A stretch of DNA of 23,447 nucleotides from Deltaproteobacteria bacterium (GTDB lineage: Bacteria; Desulfobacterota_B; Binatia; UBA9968), in the NCBI GenBank assembly GCA_005879255.1, contig VBKY01000106.1, positions 1 to 23,447 of the forward strand, read 5' to 3'. Numbering within the stretch: the stretch's first letter is position 1; each line of letters starts with the position of its first letter. A program made the position numbers and the translations under genes. The notes under the pieces are model-generated. The model did no database searches and had not been told where the DNA came from. It was given only the letters and a program-made list of their open reading frames with translations. Positions 6,980 through 14,402 of the stretch are shown in pieces.

Positions 6980-8270
6980 AATTTATTTTTGTTTTTCATT
7001 GCTGGTGGCCGGCGCGTCGGTGTTGGCGCAGTCGAAGGACGCTTCGACGCCCCACGTGGATCTCATTTCGATCGACGGCACCATCAATCCCGCGGTCGAT
7101 GACTTCATCCGAGAAAGTATCAATCGATCGAAAGCGAACGCCGCCCGGGCTTTGATTATTCAACTCGATACCCCGGGGGGGCTATTGACCTCTACTCGAA
7201 CGATCGTCAAAGAGATGCTCGGTGCGCCGGTGCCGGTGATAGTTTACGTGGCTCCGAGCGGCGCGGGCGCGGGTTCAGCAGGTGTGTTCATCACCATGGC
7301 GGCGCATATTGCGGCAATGGCCCCGGGAACCAATATCGGTGCGGCCCACCCGGTGGCTGGCGGCGGCCAGGAAGTCAAAGGCGTGATGGGCGAGAAGATC
7401 GAAAACTTCACTGCCTCTTTCGCCGAGAGCATCGCGCAGCAACGCGGCCGTAATACCGAGTGGGCGATTCAAGCGGTACGGAAAAGCGTATCGATCACGG
7501 AGAAAGAAGCGCTGAAGATCAAAGTCATCGATGTCGTAGCCAAGGACATCAACGATCTGCTCGAGCAAGCCCATGGCCGCAAAGTGGACATCGACGGGCG
7601 CAAGCATGAGCTGTCACTTAAGGGCGCGCGCGTCGAACGCTATGGGATGAGCCTCAAGCAAAAGGTACTCAATACCATCGCCGATCCGAATATCGCGTAT
7701 TTGCTCATGATGGCGGGGATTCTCGGCCTCTACATGGAGTTTTCCCATCCCGGGGTGATCTTTCCCGGCGTGGCCGGCGCGATTTGTCTGTTGCTGGCTT
7801 TCGCGTCTTTGCAGCTGTTGCCGATCAACTATGCCGGGCTCGGGTTGATCATTCTCGGCATCGGCCTGCTGATCGGCGAAGCCTTCGCGCCCAGCTTCGG
7901 CGTGCTTGGCGTCGGCGGGATTATTTCTCTAGCTTTGGGATCTTTTTTTCTCTTCGACACTGAGGGTTCCGATCTGATTGTCGATCGCTCGATTATTGTT
8001 ACCGCCGTCGCGACGCTTGGCAGCTTTGTGTTGGCCGTGAGCTACCTGGTTTTTCGCTCGCAGAAGTCGAAACCGGCATTGGGGATGGAGGGGCTCATCG
8101 GCGAAATTGGCGAGGTAAGAGGCAAGCTGATTCCTTCGGGCAAGATTTTTGTTCATGGGGAATACTGGAACGCGCGAGCAGACAGCGAGATCGACGTCGG
8201 TGAGAAGGTGGAGGTGGTTGGCTATGAGGGGATGAGTCTCAAAGTGCGCCGATCATCCCAGGACGCGTGA
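6966..8270 (+). CDS. Long-form NfeD protein, membrane-bound ClpP-class serine protease
   Basis: The 434-residue product has three parts: an N-terminal signal segment (about residues 5-21), a ClpP-fold serine protease domain (about 30-215) with [19 protein letters not shown] and the presumed nucleophile Ser104 in [10 protein letters not shown], then four or five membrane helices (about 236-365) and a C-terminal soluble OB-fold NfeD domain (about 370-430, with [21 protein letters not shown]). Proteins of this form cleave the C-terminal hydrophobic tail of their partner stomatin. The GTG start at 6966 lies inside the glycosylase gene. The slipin gene follows after ten bases, the standard NfeD/slipin pair, so both should act at the cytoplasmic membrane in one complex. 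I did not assign the dyad lysine with confidence. Confidence 0.93.
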   Translation: MKTLRIYFCFSLLVAGASVLAQSKDASTPHVDLISIDGTINPAVDDFIRESINRSKANAARALIIQLDTPGGLLTSTRTIVKEMLGAPVPVIVYVAPSGAGAGSAGVFITMAAHIAAMAPGTNIGAAHPVAGGGQEVKGVMGEKIENFTASFAESIAQQRGRNTEWAIQAVRKSVSITEKEALKIKVIDVVAKDINDLLEQAHGRKVDIDGRKHELSLKGARVERYGMSLKQKVLNTIADPNIAYLLMMAGILGLYMEFSHPGVIFPGVAGAICLLLAFASLQLLPINYAGLGLIILGIGLLIGEAFAPSFGVLGVGGIISLALGSFFLFDTEGSDLIVDRSIIVTAVATLGSFVLAVSYLVFRSQKSKPALGMEGLIGEIGEVRGKLIPSGKIFVHGEYWNARADSEIDVGEKVEVVGYEGMSLKVRRSSQDA

Positions 8271-8280
8271 GGAGGTAGGC

Positions 8281-9039
8281 ATGTTTGGTTTTGGAGCGCC
8301 TGTGACTTTTCTGATCCTCGTCGTGGTGGCGATCATAAGCGGCGTTAAGATTTTGAAAGAATACGAACGGGCGGTTGTCTTTCGACTTGGCCGCATGGTG
8401 GGTGTGCGCGGTCCCGGCATCGTCTATATCATTCCGGGAATCGAGAAAATGGTCAAAATGGACCTGCGCACGGTGACCATGGACATTCCGCCCCAGGACG
8501 TGATTACACGCGACAACGTTTCAGTGAAAGTGAACGCCGTGCTCTATTTCCGCGTGCTCGAACCAAGCCGGGCGGTGATTGAAGTCGAAAATTATCTCTT
8601 CGCTACTTCGCAGTTGGCTCAGGTGACCTTACGCAGTGTGTGCGGCCAGGCCGAGCTCGACGAGCTGTTGGCGGAACGAGACCGAATCAACACCCGTATT
8701 CAAGAAATTCTCGATCAGCAAACCGATCCCTGGGGGATTAAGGTTGTCTTGGTCGAACTCAAGCACATCGACTTGCCGCAGGAAATGCAACGAGCAATGG
8801 CAAAACAGGCTGAAGCAGAGCGCGAGCGCCGTGCCAAGGTTATTCATGCCGATGGCGAGTTTCAAGCCTCGCAAAAGTTGGCCGATGCGGCCGAAGTCAT
8901 CGGCAAACAGCCGATGGCGTTGCAACTGCGTTTTCTCCAGAGCTTGGTTGAAGTCGCGTCGGAGAAAAATTCGACGACGATTTTTCCTGTGCCGATCGAT
9001 TTGCTGACGCCGTTCCTCAAGAGAAACGATCAGACATAG
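8281..9039 (+). CDS. Slipin / stomatin-like SPFH membrane protein
   Basis: A 252-residue SPFH-domain protein with one N-terminal membrane segment (about residues 5-22), then the band-7 core containing [26 protein letters not shown] and [20 protein letters not shown], and a C-terminal coiled-coil/oligomerisation region rich in Ala, Glu and Arg (about 165-210). The C terminus ([13 protein letters not shown]) is the hydrophobic strip that the NfeD protease recognises in characterised pairs. The ATG has a strong ribosome site, GAGGAGGT, at 8269-8276, and starts ten bases after the NfeD stop. It forms large membrane rings or microdomains; its specific role here is unknown. Confidence 0.93.
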   Translation: MFGFGAPVTFLILVVVAIISGVKILKEYERAVVFRLGRMVGVRGPGIVYIIPGIEKMVKMDLRTVTMDIPPQDVITRDNVSVKVNAVLYFRVLEPSRAVIEVENYLFATSQLAQVTLRSVCGQAELDELLAERDRINTRIQEILDQQTDPWGIKVVLVELKHIDLPQEMQRAMAKQAEAERERRAKVIHADGEFQASQKLADAAEVIGKQPMALQLRFLQSLVEVASEKNSTTIFPVPIDLLTPFLKRNDQT

Positions 9040-9085
9040 CCCAACCGGTCGAAAGACCCGCTCGCATCGATCCATTTCAATCATG

Positions 9086-9112
9086 GTAGGGGCAGGTATG
9101 GCCTGCTCCTGT
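9086..9112. repeat. REP-like palindrome in the queA leader
   Basis: GTAGGGGCAGG (9086-9096), a five-base loop and CCTGCTCCTGT (9102-9112) can pair over all 11 positions, three of them G:U. The form (TAGGGGC followed by a palindrome) resembles scattered extragenic palindromes in many bacterial genomes. It ends 12 bases before the queA ATG and lies inside the spurious upstream extension of that reading frame. No second copy is seen in the window. Confidence 0.5.
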
Positions 9113-9124
9113 ACGCAGTCGTTC

Positions 9125-10165
9125 ATGAATCTTGAAGAATTCACTTACGAGCTTCCCGAATCCCTGATCGCGGCATTTCCCAGCCGCGAGCGCGAAAAGT
9201 CGCGTTTACTCGTGCTCCGCCGCGCCACAGGCGAGATGGTTCACAGCATTTTTTCCGACCTCGGTGAGTTTCTCGACTCGGGCGATCTCTTGGTTCTCAA
9301 CGATACGAAAGTTTTTCCCGCGCGCCTGCGCGGGAAAAAAGACAGCGGCGGCAAGGTCGAAGTGCTGTTGCTCGAGCGATTTCCGGACGCGGCCCGCAGC
9401 TTGTGGATCGCACTGGTGGACGCCGCGAAAAAACCGCGGGTCGGTGGCGTGCTCAATTTTAGCGAGCGCATGACCGCGCAGGTGATCGGTGATCTGGGGC
9501 GTGGCCGTTTTGGGCTCGAGTTTCATCACGCCGGCGAGTTCAGCGAGCAACTTGAAGCTCTCGGCGAGCCGCCGTTACCGCCCTATGTGCGGCGCCAGCG
9601 CGCCACGGAGACACTGGATTGGGAGCGCTATCAGACGGTGTATGCCGCGCACTCGGGAGCCATTGCAGCACCGACGGCGGGTTTTCACTTCACGCCGGAG
9701 CTGTTCGCGAAACTGGGAGCGAGAGGCATCGAGCGCACACTGTTGACCCTCCACGTCGGGCCGGGTACTTTTCAGCTGCTGCGCGAAGCCGAGATCGAAA
9801 ACCACCGCATGGAGGGGGAGCGGTACAGTCTCAGCGCGGCATCGGCGGACAAAATTAATCGCACCAAGCAAATGCGCGGTCGCGTGGTGGCAGTCGGTTC
9901 GACGACCACGCGAGCGCTCGAATGGATCGCGCTTCAGAAAGGCCGGATCATCACAGACGAGGGCATCGCCCGACTCTACATCCGCCCGGGTGATTCGTTT
10001 CGCGTTTTGGACGCCCTGATCACGAACTTTCACTTCCCCGGCTCGACGCCATTGGTCCTCGTTGCAGCGTTTGCCGGCTTGGATCTCGTACGACGGGCTT
10101 ATCGAGAAGCGATCGAAAAAAAATATCGGTTCTACAGCTATGGCGATGCGATGCTGATCCTCTAG
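9125..10165 (+). CDS. queA: S-adenosylmethionine:tRNA ribosyltransferase-isomerase QueA
   Basis: Transfers and rearranges the ribosyl part of S-adenosylmethionine onto preQ1 at tRNA position 34, giving epoxyqueuosine. The 346-residue protein has the typical start (LEEFTYELPESLIAAFP), LLVLNDTKVFPARLRGKK, the ERYQTVYA...GAIAAPTAGFHFT block (near residue 180), LHVGPGTFQ and TNFHFPGSTPL near the end; all belong to the QueA catalytic core. The ATG at 9125 was chosen because it matches the family N terminus. An in-frame ATG at 9083 would add 14 residues encoded by the REP-like palindrome at 9086-9112 and is unlikely. No Shine-Dalgarno sequence precedes 9125. It is followed by tgt, which acts one step earlier on the same tRNA. 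Confidence 0.95.
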   Translation: MNLEEFTYELPESLIAAFPSREREKSRLLVLRRATGEMVHSIFSDLGEFLDSGDLLVLNDTKVFPARLRGKKDSGGKVEVLLLERFPDAARSLWIALVDAAKKPRVGGVLNFSERMTAQVIGDLGRGRFGLEFHHAGEFSEQLEALGEPPLPPYVRRQRATETLDWERYQTVYAAHSGAIAAPTAGFHFTPELFAKLGARGIERTLLTLHVGPGTFQLLREAEIENHRMEGERYSLSAASADKINRTKQMRGRVVAVGSTTTRALEWIALQKGRIITDEGIARLYIRPGDSFRVLDALITNFHFPGSTPLVLVAAFAGLDLVRRAYREAIEKKYRFYSYGDAMLIL

Positions 10166-10274
10166 AATTTTGGGTTGCAGAATTTGGATTGAAAAACTCG
10201 CGGCTGTCAAAGACCCTTCTTCCAGCTTCCTAATCTTAGTCCGGTAATCGAAAATCCAAAATCGAAAATTGAAC
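10166..10274. repeat. Heptamer-repeat palindromic spacer between queA and tgt
   Basis: The right arm is four tandem heptamers ending one base before the tgt ATG: ATCGAAA (10247-10253), ATCCAAA, ATCGAAA and ATTGAAC (10268-10274). The left arm (from about 10166 to 10191: AATTTTGGG..., then GAATTTGGATT) is a degraded inverted copy; its first 24 bases match the reverse complement of the right arm at about 17 positions. Between the arms are about 55 bases without a gene. The arms could form a long imperfect hairpin in the leader of tgt. It resembles the short tandem heptanucleotide repeats reported in cyanobacteria, but relatedness is not shown. Confidence 0.5.
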
Positions 10275-10275
10275 A

Positions 10276-11385
10276 ATGTCCAGTCATTTCACCGTCATCA
10301 GAAAAGATCCCGATACCAATGCCCGCCTTGGTCGCCTCGTGACGGCCCACGGCGCTGTCGAAACGCCGTGCTTCATGCCGGTCGGAACGCAGGGGACCGT
10401 CAAAGCGATGTTGCCGCGAGATTTGCGGGAGATGGGCTGCCAGATCCTGCTCGGCAACACCTATCACCTCTACTTGCGGCCCGGCCACGAATTGATCCGC
10501 CAACTGGGCGGCTTGCACCGCTTCATGGGTTGGGACGGTCCGATATTGACCGACAGCGGGGGTTTCCAGGTCTTCAGTTTAGGCGCGACGCGCAAGATCA
10601 CCGAAGAAGGCGTACGTTTTCAGTCGCACTTGGACGGTGCGACTCATTTGCTTACTCCTGACAAGGCGATCGCAATCCAAGAGGCGCTGGACAGCGACAT
10701 CGCGATGGTGCTGGATGAATGCATTCCCCACGATGCGCCGCGTGATTATGTTCATGCGTCCACCGCGCGGACGATTCGCTGGGCCGAGCGCTCCTTCCGT
10801 GCCCGCAGCGCGCCAGGCCAGCTGATGTTCGGCATCATTCAAGGCGGGTTGTTCCGAGACTTACGCCGATGGTGCGTCGACGCAATGACGCGAATGGCTT
10901 TCGACGGCTTTGCCGTAGGCGGACTAGGCGTCGGCGAAGGCGAGGAAAAGCTCCATGCCATCGGCAATTTTACCGTAGAATTATTGCCGGAGACCCACCC
11001 GCGTTATTTGATGGGCGTGGGCCGGCCCCAAGACATCGTCAGTGCCGTGCGCGCCGGCTACGATATGTTCGATTGCGTCATTCCCACTCGCAACGCGCGC
11101 AACGGCACGCTGTTTACTTTCCAAGGAAGACTGAATATCAAACGCGCGGAGTTCGGCGGCGATCCGCGGCCGCTGGACGAAGCCTGCGGTTGTTATTGCT
11201 GTCGCAATTTCTCGCGAGGTTATTTGCGTCATCTGTACATGGCCGGGGAAATTCTCTCTTCGCAGTTAAATAGCCTGCACAATCTTTACTTTTATCACCG
11301 GCTCATGGATAAGTGTCGGGAAGCGATTCGCGACCCTCGATCCGAGACCTGGACGGAGCTAGGCAAAATCGGCGACAGCGTGTGA
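10276..11385 (+). CDS. tgt: tRNA-guanine transglycosylase (queuine/preQ1)
   Basis: Exchanges guanine 34 of GU(N)-anticodon tRNAs for preQ1. The 369-residue product is full length. Key residues are visible: Asp93 in LTDSGGFQVFS, the nucleophile Asp266 in FDCVIPTRNARNG, the GIIQGG and GGLGVGE substrate loops, and the zinc site Cys304, Cys306, Cys309 and His335 (CGCYCC...SLHN), at nearly the same spacing as in E. coli Tgt. The ATG at 10276 follows directly on the heptamer repeats of the spacer and has no ribosome site. The yajC gene follows with a 22-base gap, which is the classical queA-tgt-yajC-secD-secF order. Confidence 0.97.
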   Translation: MSSHFTVIRKDPDTNARLGRLVTAHGAVETPCFMPVGTQGTVKAMLPRDLREMGCQILLGNTYHLYLRPGHELIRQLGGLHRFMGWDGPILTDSGGFQVFSLGATRKITEEGVRFQSHLDGATHLLTPDKAIAIQEALDSDIAMVLDECIPHDAPRDYVHASTARTIRWAERSFRARSAPGQLMFGIIQGGLFRDLRRWCVDAMTRMAFDGFAVGGLGVGEGEEKLHAIGNFTVELLPETHPRYLMGVGRPQDIVSAVRAGYDMFDCVIPTRNARNGTLFTFQGRLNIKRAEFGGDPRPLDEACGCYCCRNFSRGYLRHLYMAGEILSSQLNSLHNLYFYHRLMDKCREAIRDPRSETWTELGKIGDSV

Positions 11386-11407
11386 ATCAACCATTCTAGG
11401 AGGAATC

Positions 11408-11740
11408 ATGATCGATATTGCTTACGCGCAAAGCGCGCCGGCAGGCGCGGGCCCGGGTCCCCTTATGACGCTCATCCCGTTCGTTCTGATTTTCATCATC
11501 ATGTACTTTATGGTGATTCGGCCGCAGCAAAAAAAGTCGAAGGAACACCAGGAGCTGCTCAACAAGCTGAAAAAGAACGACGAAGTGATGACCTCCGGAG
11601 GAATTTACGGTAAGGTGATCGACTTAAAGGAAACGGTGGTGACGTTGGAGGTGGCGCCGAACGTAAGAATCCGTGTGCACCGGCCTCAGATCTCAGCCGT
11701 AGTCACCGGCGAAAAAGCCGCCAAAGAAGGAAAGGGATAG
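11408..11740 (+). CDS. yajC: Sec translocase accessory subunit YajC
   Basis: Small inner-membrane protein of the SecDF-YajC complex. The 110-residue product has one membrane helix (about residues 20-38: LIPFVLIFIIMYFMVIRP) directly followed by the signature RPQQKKSKEHQELLNKLKKNDEV and a cytoplasmic beta-rich domain with TSGGIYGKV. A strong ribosome site, AGGAGGAATC, precedes the ATG. The gene ends four bases before secD and is clearly in one operon with it. Confidence 0.96.
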   Translation: MIDIAYAQSAPAGAGPGPLMTLIPFVLIFIIMYFMVIRPQQKKSKEHQELLNKLKKNDEVMTSGGIYGKVIDLKETVVTLEVAPNVRIRVHRPQISAVVTGEKAAKEGKG

Positions 11741-11744
11741 GGGG

Positions 11745-13346
11745 ATGCGACAGAGCGTTCTGACACGGGCGATTATTTTCGCCATAGCGATCGTGGCGGC
11801 GATTATCTATTTAGTGCCCACCTTCGTGAGCCCCTTGCCTTCTTGGTGGAGCAGTTTTTTACCGACGGATCGAATCAAGCTTGGACTTGATCTCCAAGGC
11901 GGCAGCCATCTGGTTCTCGGTGTGAAAGTGGATAAGGCGATCGAAAATACCGTGGAACGAATTAGAGGCGATTTAATAAACGTTCTGCGCGAGAAAGGGG
12001 TTTCGGGCGTTTCTGTGGAAAGGGTCGAAGGCACGCAAATTCAAGTCAAGGTTGCCGCAACAAATGCGGAGCGCGTGCGCGGGATACTTAAGAGCGATTT
12101 TGGTAACCTCGTGGAGGCTAAGACGCCGCAAACCAGCGGCGGCATCAGCGAATTTTATTTGACCTTGAGCAAAGAAGAGCTGCGCTCCTTGCGCGACTAC
12201 GCCGTGGATCAGTCTCTGGAAACGATCCGTAACCGCATTGATCAATTCGGCGTAAGCGAGCCGATTATTCAGCGCGAAGGACAAGAAAATATCCTCATCC
12301 AGCTGCCCGGAATCCAAGACCCGGAGCGTGCCAAGGAGATCATCGGCAAGACGGCGTTGTTGGAGTTCAAATTGGTCGATGACACGGTCAATGTAGAAGA
12401 CGCGATAAAGAACGGTCCGCCGCCCGGCCGCCAAGTGCTCTACGGCCACGCGGGAAAAGGAGAGGGGCTGGCGGCGGAGAAACAAGCTTACGTAGTGGAA
12501 TCGCGGCCGTTGATGACGGGTGAATACATTCAGGACGCGCGCGTGCGGCCGGCCGAGCAGCTTCACGGGGCCTCTGTAGAGCTGATATTGAACGCTAGCG
12601 GCGCACGGCTGTTTGAACAAATCACTGCGGCTAACGTCAAACGGCGGCTCGCCATTGTCCTCGATAATCGAGTCTATTCGGCGCCGGTGATCCAGGAGCG
12701 GATCGGCGGCGGCCGGGCTTCGATCACCGGCAGTTTCGACATCAAAGAAGCGCGGGATCTATCGATTGTTCTGCGCGCGGGCGCGCTTCCGGCGCCGGTC
12801 GAGATACTTGAAGAGAGAACCGTCGGACCATCCTTAGGGAGCGATTCCATTCGCCAGGGTGTTATCTCTTTCGTCGTCGGCAGCAGCTTGGTTATTGTTT
12901 TCATGATTGTCTATTACCGAGGCGCTGGAGCGATCGCTGATGTCGCGCTGCTGTTTCACATTCTTTTCCTGCTGGCGATTCTCGCTGCTCTCAAAGCTGT
13001 CCTGACCATGCCGGGTATCGCCGGAATCGTGCTCATCGCCGGTATGGCCGTGGACGCCAACGTACTCATCAATGAACGGATTCGTGAAGAATTAAGAGCC
13101 GGGCGAACACCGCGCTCGGCGATTGAAGCCGGGTTTCAACACGCTATGCCAGCGATCATCGATACCAACGTAACCACATTTCTTTCCGGACTGATTCTTT
13201 TTCAGTTCGGCACGGGTCCGATCAAAGGGTTCGCGGTCACCCTCTGCGTTGGTATATTGACCACGGTGGTGACGGCCGTCTACATGACTCGGATTTACTA
13301 TGATTATCGCGCCGTCACGGGCAAATTGAAGCAAATCAGTATCTGA
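11745..13346 (+). CDS. secD: Protein translocase subunit SecD
   Basis: Uses the proton gradient with SecF to complete export of preproteins on the periplasmic side. The 533-residue product has a first membrane helix (about residues 8-26), the LGLDLQGGSHLVLGV motif (46-60), the large periplasmic P1 region with the DQFGVSEPIIQREG motif, and a C-terminal block of five membrane helices (about 360-520) with GVISFVVGSSLVIVFMIVYY and the GMAVDANVLINERIREE motif carrying the conserved aspartate. The ATG at 11745 is preceded by AAAGG and GGGGG runs. The length and order are typical for a separate SecD; it is not fused to SecF. Confidence 0.97.
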   Translation: MRQSVLTRAIIFAIAIVAAIIYLVPTFVSPLPSWWSSFLPTDRIKLGLDLQGGSHLVLGVKVDKAIENTVERIRGDLINVLREKGVSGVSVERVEGTQIQVKVAATNAERVRGILKSDFGNLVEAKTPQTSGGISEFYLTLSKEELRSLRDYAVDQSLETIRNRIDQFGVSEPIIQREGQENILIQLPGIQDPERAKEIIGKTALLEFKLVDDTVNVEDAIKNGPPPGRQVLYGHAGKGEGLAAEKQAYVVESRPLMTGEYIQDARVRPAEQLHGASVELILNASGARLFEQITAANVKRRLAIVLDNRVYSAPVIQERIGGGRASITGSFDIKEARDLSIVLRAGALPAPVEILEERTVGPSLGSDSIRQGVISFVVGSSLVIVFMIVYYRGAGAIADVALLFHILFLLAILAALKAVLTMPGIAGIVLIAGMAVDANVLINERIREELRAGRTPRSAIEAGFQHAMPAIIDTNVTTFLSGLILFQFGTGPIKGFAVTLCVGILTTVVTAVYMTRIYYDYRAVTGKLKQISI

Positions 13347-13356
13347 AGGATACACA

Positions 13357-14259
13357 ATGGAACTCATTAAACCGGGCACAAAAATTCCGTTTACACGCTA
13401 CCGCTATATCGCGATCGCGATCTCATCGGTGGTAAATTTGCTCGTCCTCATCCTGCTTTTCACTAAAGGTCCTTTACTCGGTGTCGACTTCGCCGGTGGA
13501 ACCGTGGCGCAACTTAAATTCGCCAAGCCGGTGACCATCCCCGAAATTCGCAATGCATTGGGTGATCTCGGCGCCGGAGACACGGTGATTCAGGATTTTG
13601 GTCAGGAAGGGTCAAATGAATTTCTGGTACGCTTGCAAAGAACGTCCGCTCAACTTGGCGAGCTCGGCGAACAGATTAAAGCAAGACTTACAAAACAGTT
13701 TGGCAGTAACGGCTTTGAAGTTCGCAGAATCGAGTCGGTCGGCCCAAAGGTCGGCAGGGAACTACGTGAAAAGGGAGCGTGGTCGGTCATCGCGGCAACA
13801 ATCATGATGGGGGTCTACATCTGGTTGCGTTTCGAGCTGCGTTTTGGTTTAGGAGCGGTCATCGCCTTGATTCACGATGTTCTTGTTACCATTGGCGCTC
13901 TACTCGTCGCCAATTACGAGTTCGATTTGACCATCGTTGCCGCGCTGCTTACGGTTGTCGGATTTTCTGTCAACGACACGGTCATTGTGTGTGATCGCGT
14001 CCGCGATAACTTGCGCAAGATCAAGCGAGACAGCTTAGAAAGTATCATCAATATGAGCATCAACGAGACCCTCAGCCGAACCATTATCACTACCGGAACC
14101 GCCATTCTCGTGTTATTGGCCCTTTTTATTCTCGGTGGTGGAGTCATTCGACCGTTTGCATTTGCGTTGTTGGTCGGCTTTTTCTCCGGTGTCTACTCGA
14201 CAATCTTTATCGCCAGCCCGGTTATCCTGCTTTGGGAAAAGGGCAGGATAAGGAAATGA
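13357..14259 (+). CDS. secF: Protein translocase subunit SecF
   Basis: Partner of SecD in the export-driving complex. The 300-residue product has a first membrane helix (about residues 17-36), the LLGVDFAGGTV motif (40-50), a short periplasmic domain and five further helices (about 140-295) with the VGFSVNDTVIVCDRVRDNLR motif and NETLSRTIITTGTA typical of SecF. AAGGA nine bases upstream supports the ATG at 13357, ten bases after the secD stop. The operon runs yajC-secD-secF; after secF comes a repeat element and then recJ. Confidence 0.97.
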   Translation: MELIKPGTKIPFTRYRYIAIAISSVVNLLVLILLFTKGPLLGVDFAGGTVAQLKFAKPVTIPEIRNALGDLGAGDTVIQDFGQEGSNEFLVRLQRTSAQLGELGEQIKARLTKQFGSNGFEVRRIESVGPKVGRELREKGAWSVIAATIMMGVYIWLRFELRFGLGAVIALIHDVLVTIGALLVANYEFDLTIVAALLTVVGFSVNDTVIVCDRVRDNLRKIKRDSLESIINMSINETLSRTIITTGTAILVLLALFILGGGVIRPFAFALLVGFFSGVYSTIFIASPVILLWEKGRIRK

Positions 14260-14268
14260 ACGCGAATA

Positions 14269-14395
14269 GCAAAGAGCCAAGGACAAAGCGCAAAGCGCCA
14301 AAAATTGGAATACGGACTGGGAGAACCTACCGGCCGGTTCTGAAGGCATGGAGCTTTTCATTTTGCGCTCTGCGCTCTACGCTTTGCATCCTTTT
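14269..14395. repeat. Heptamer-repeat palindromic element between secF and recJ
   Basis: The left arm is five tandem heptamers (14269-14303): GCAAAGA, GCCAAGG, ACAAAGC, GCAAAGC, GCCAAAA. The right arm is five inverted heptamers (14361-14395): TTTTGCG, CTCTGCG, CTCTACG, CTTTGCA, TCCTTTT. The arms are imperfect reverse complements and could form a stem of about 25 pairs with bulges. The 57-base loop carries the perfect palindrome ACCGGCCGGT (14328-14337). The element fills the gap and ends seven bases before the recJ start codon. It has the same plan as the queA-tgt spacer but a different heptamer. Confidence 0.65.
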
Positions 14396-14402
14396 CGTCT
14401 AA

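Noticed and set aside
9083..9124. Upstream ATG start for queA
   Set aside because: The added residues come from the REP-like palindrome and do not fit the QueA N terminus.
14269..14395. CRISPR-like array in the heptamer element
   Set aside because: Units are seven bases with no spacers, and the two halves are inverted relative to each other.
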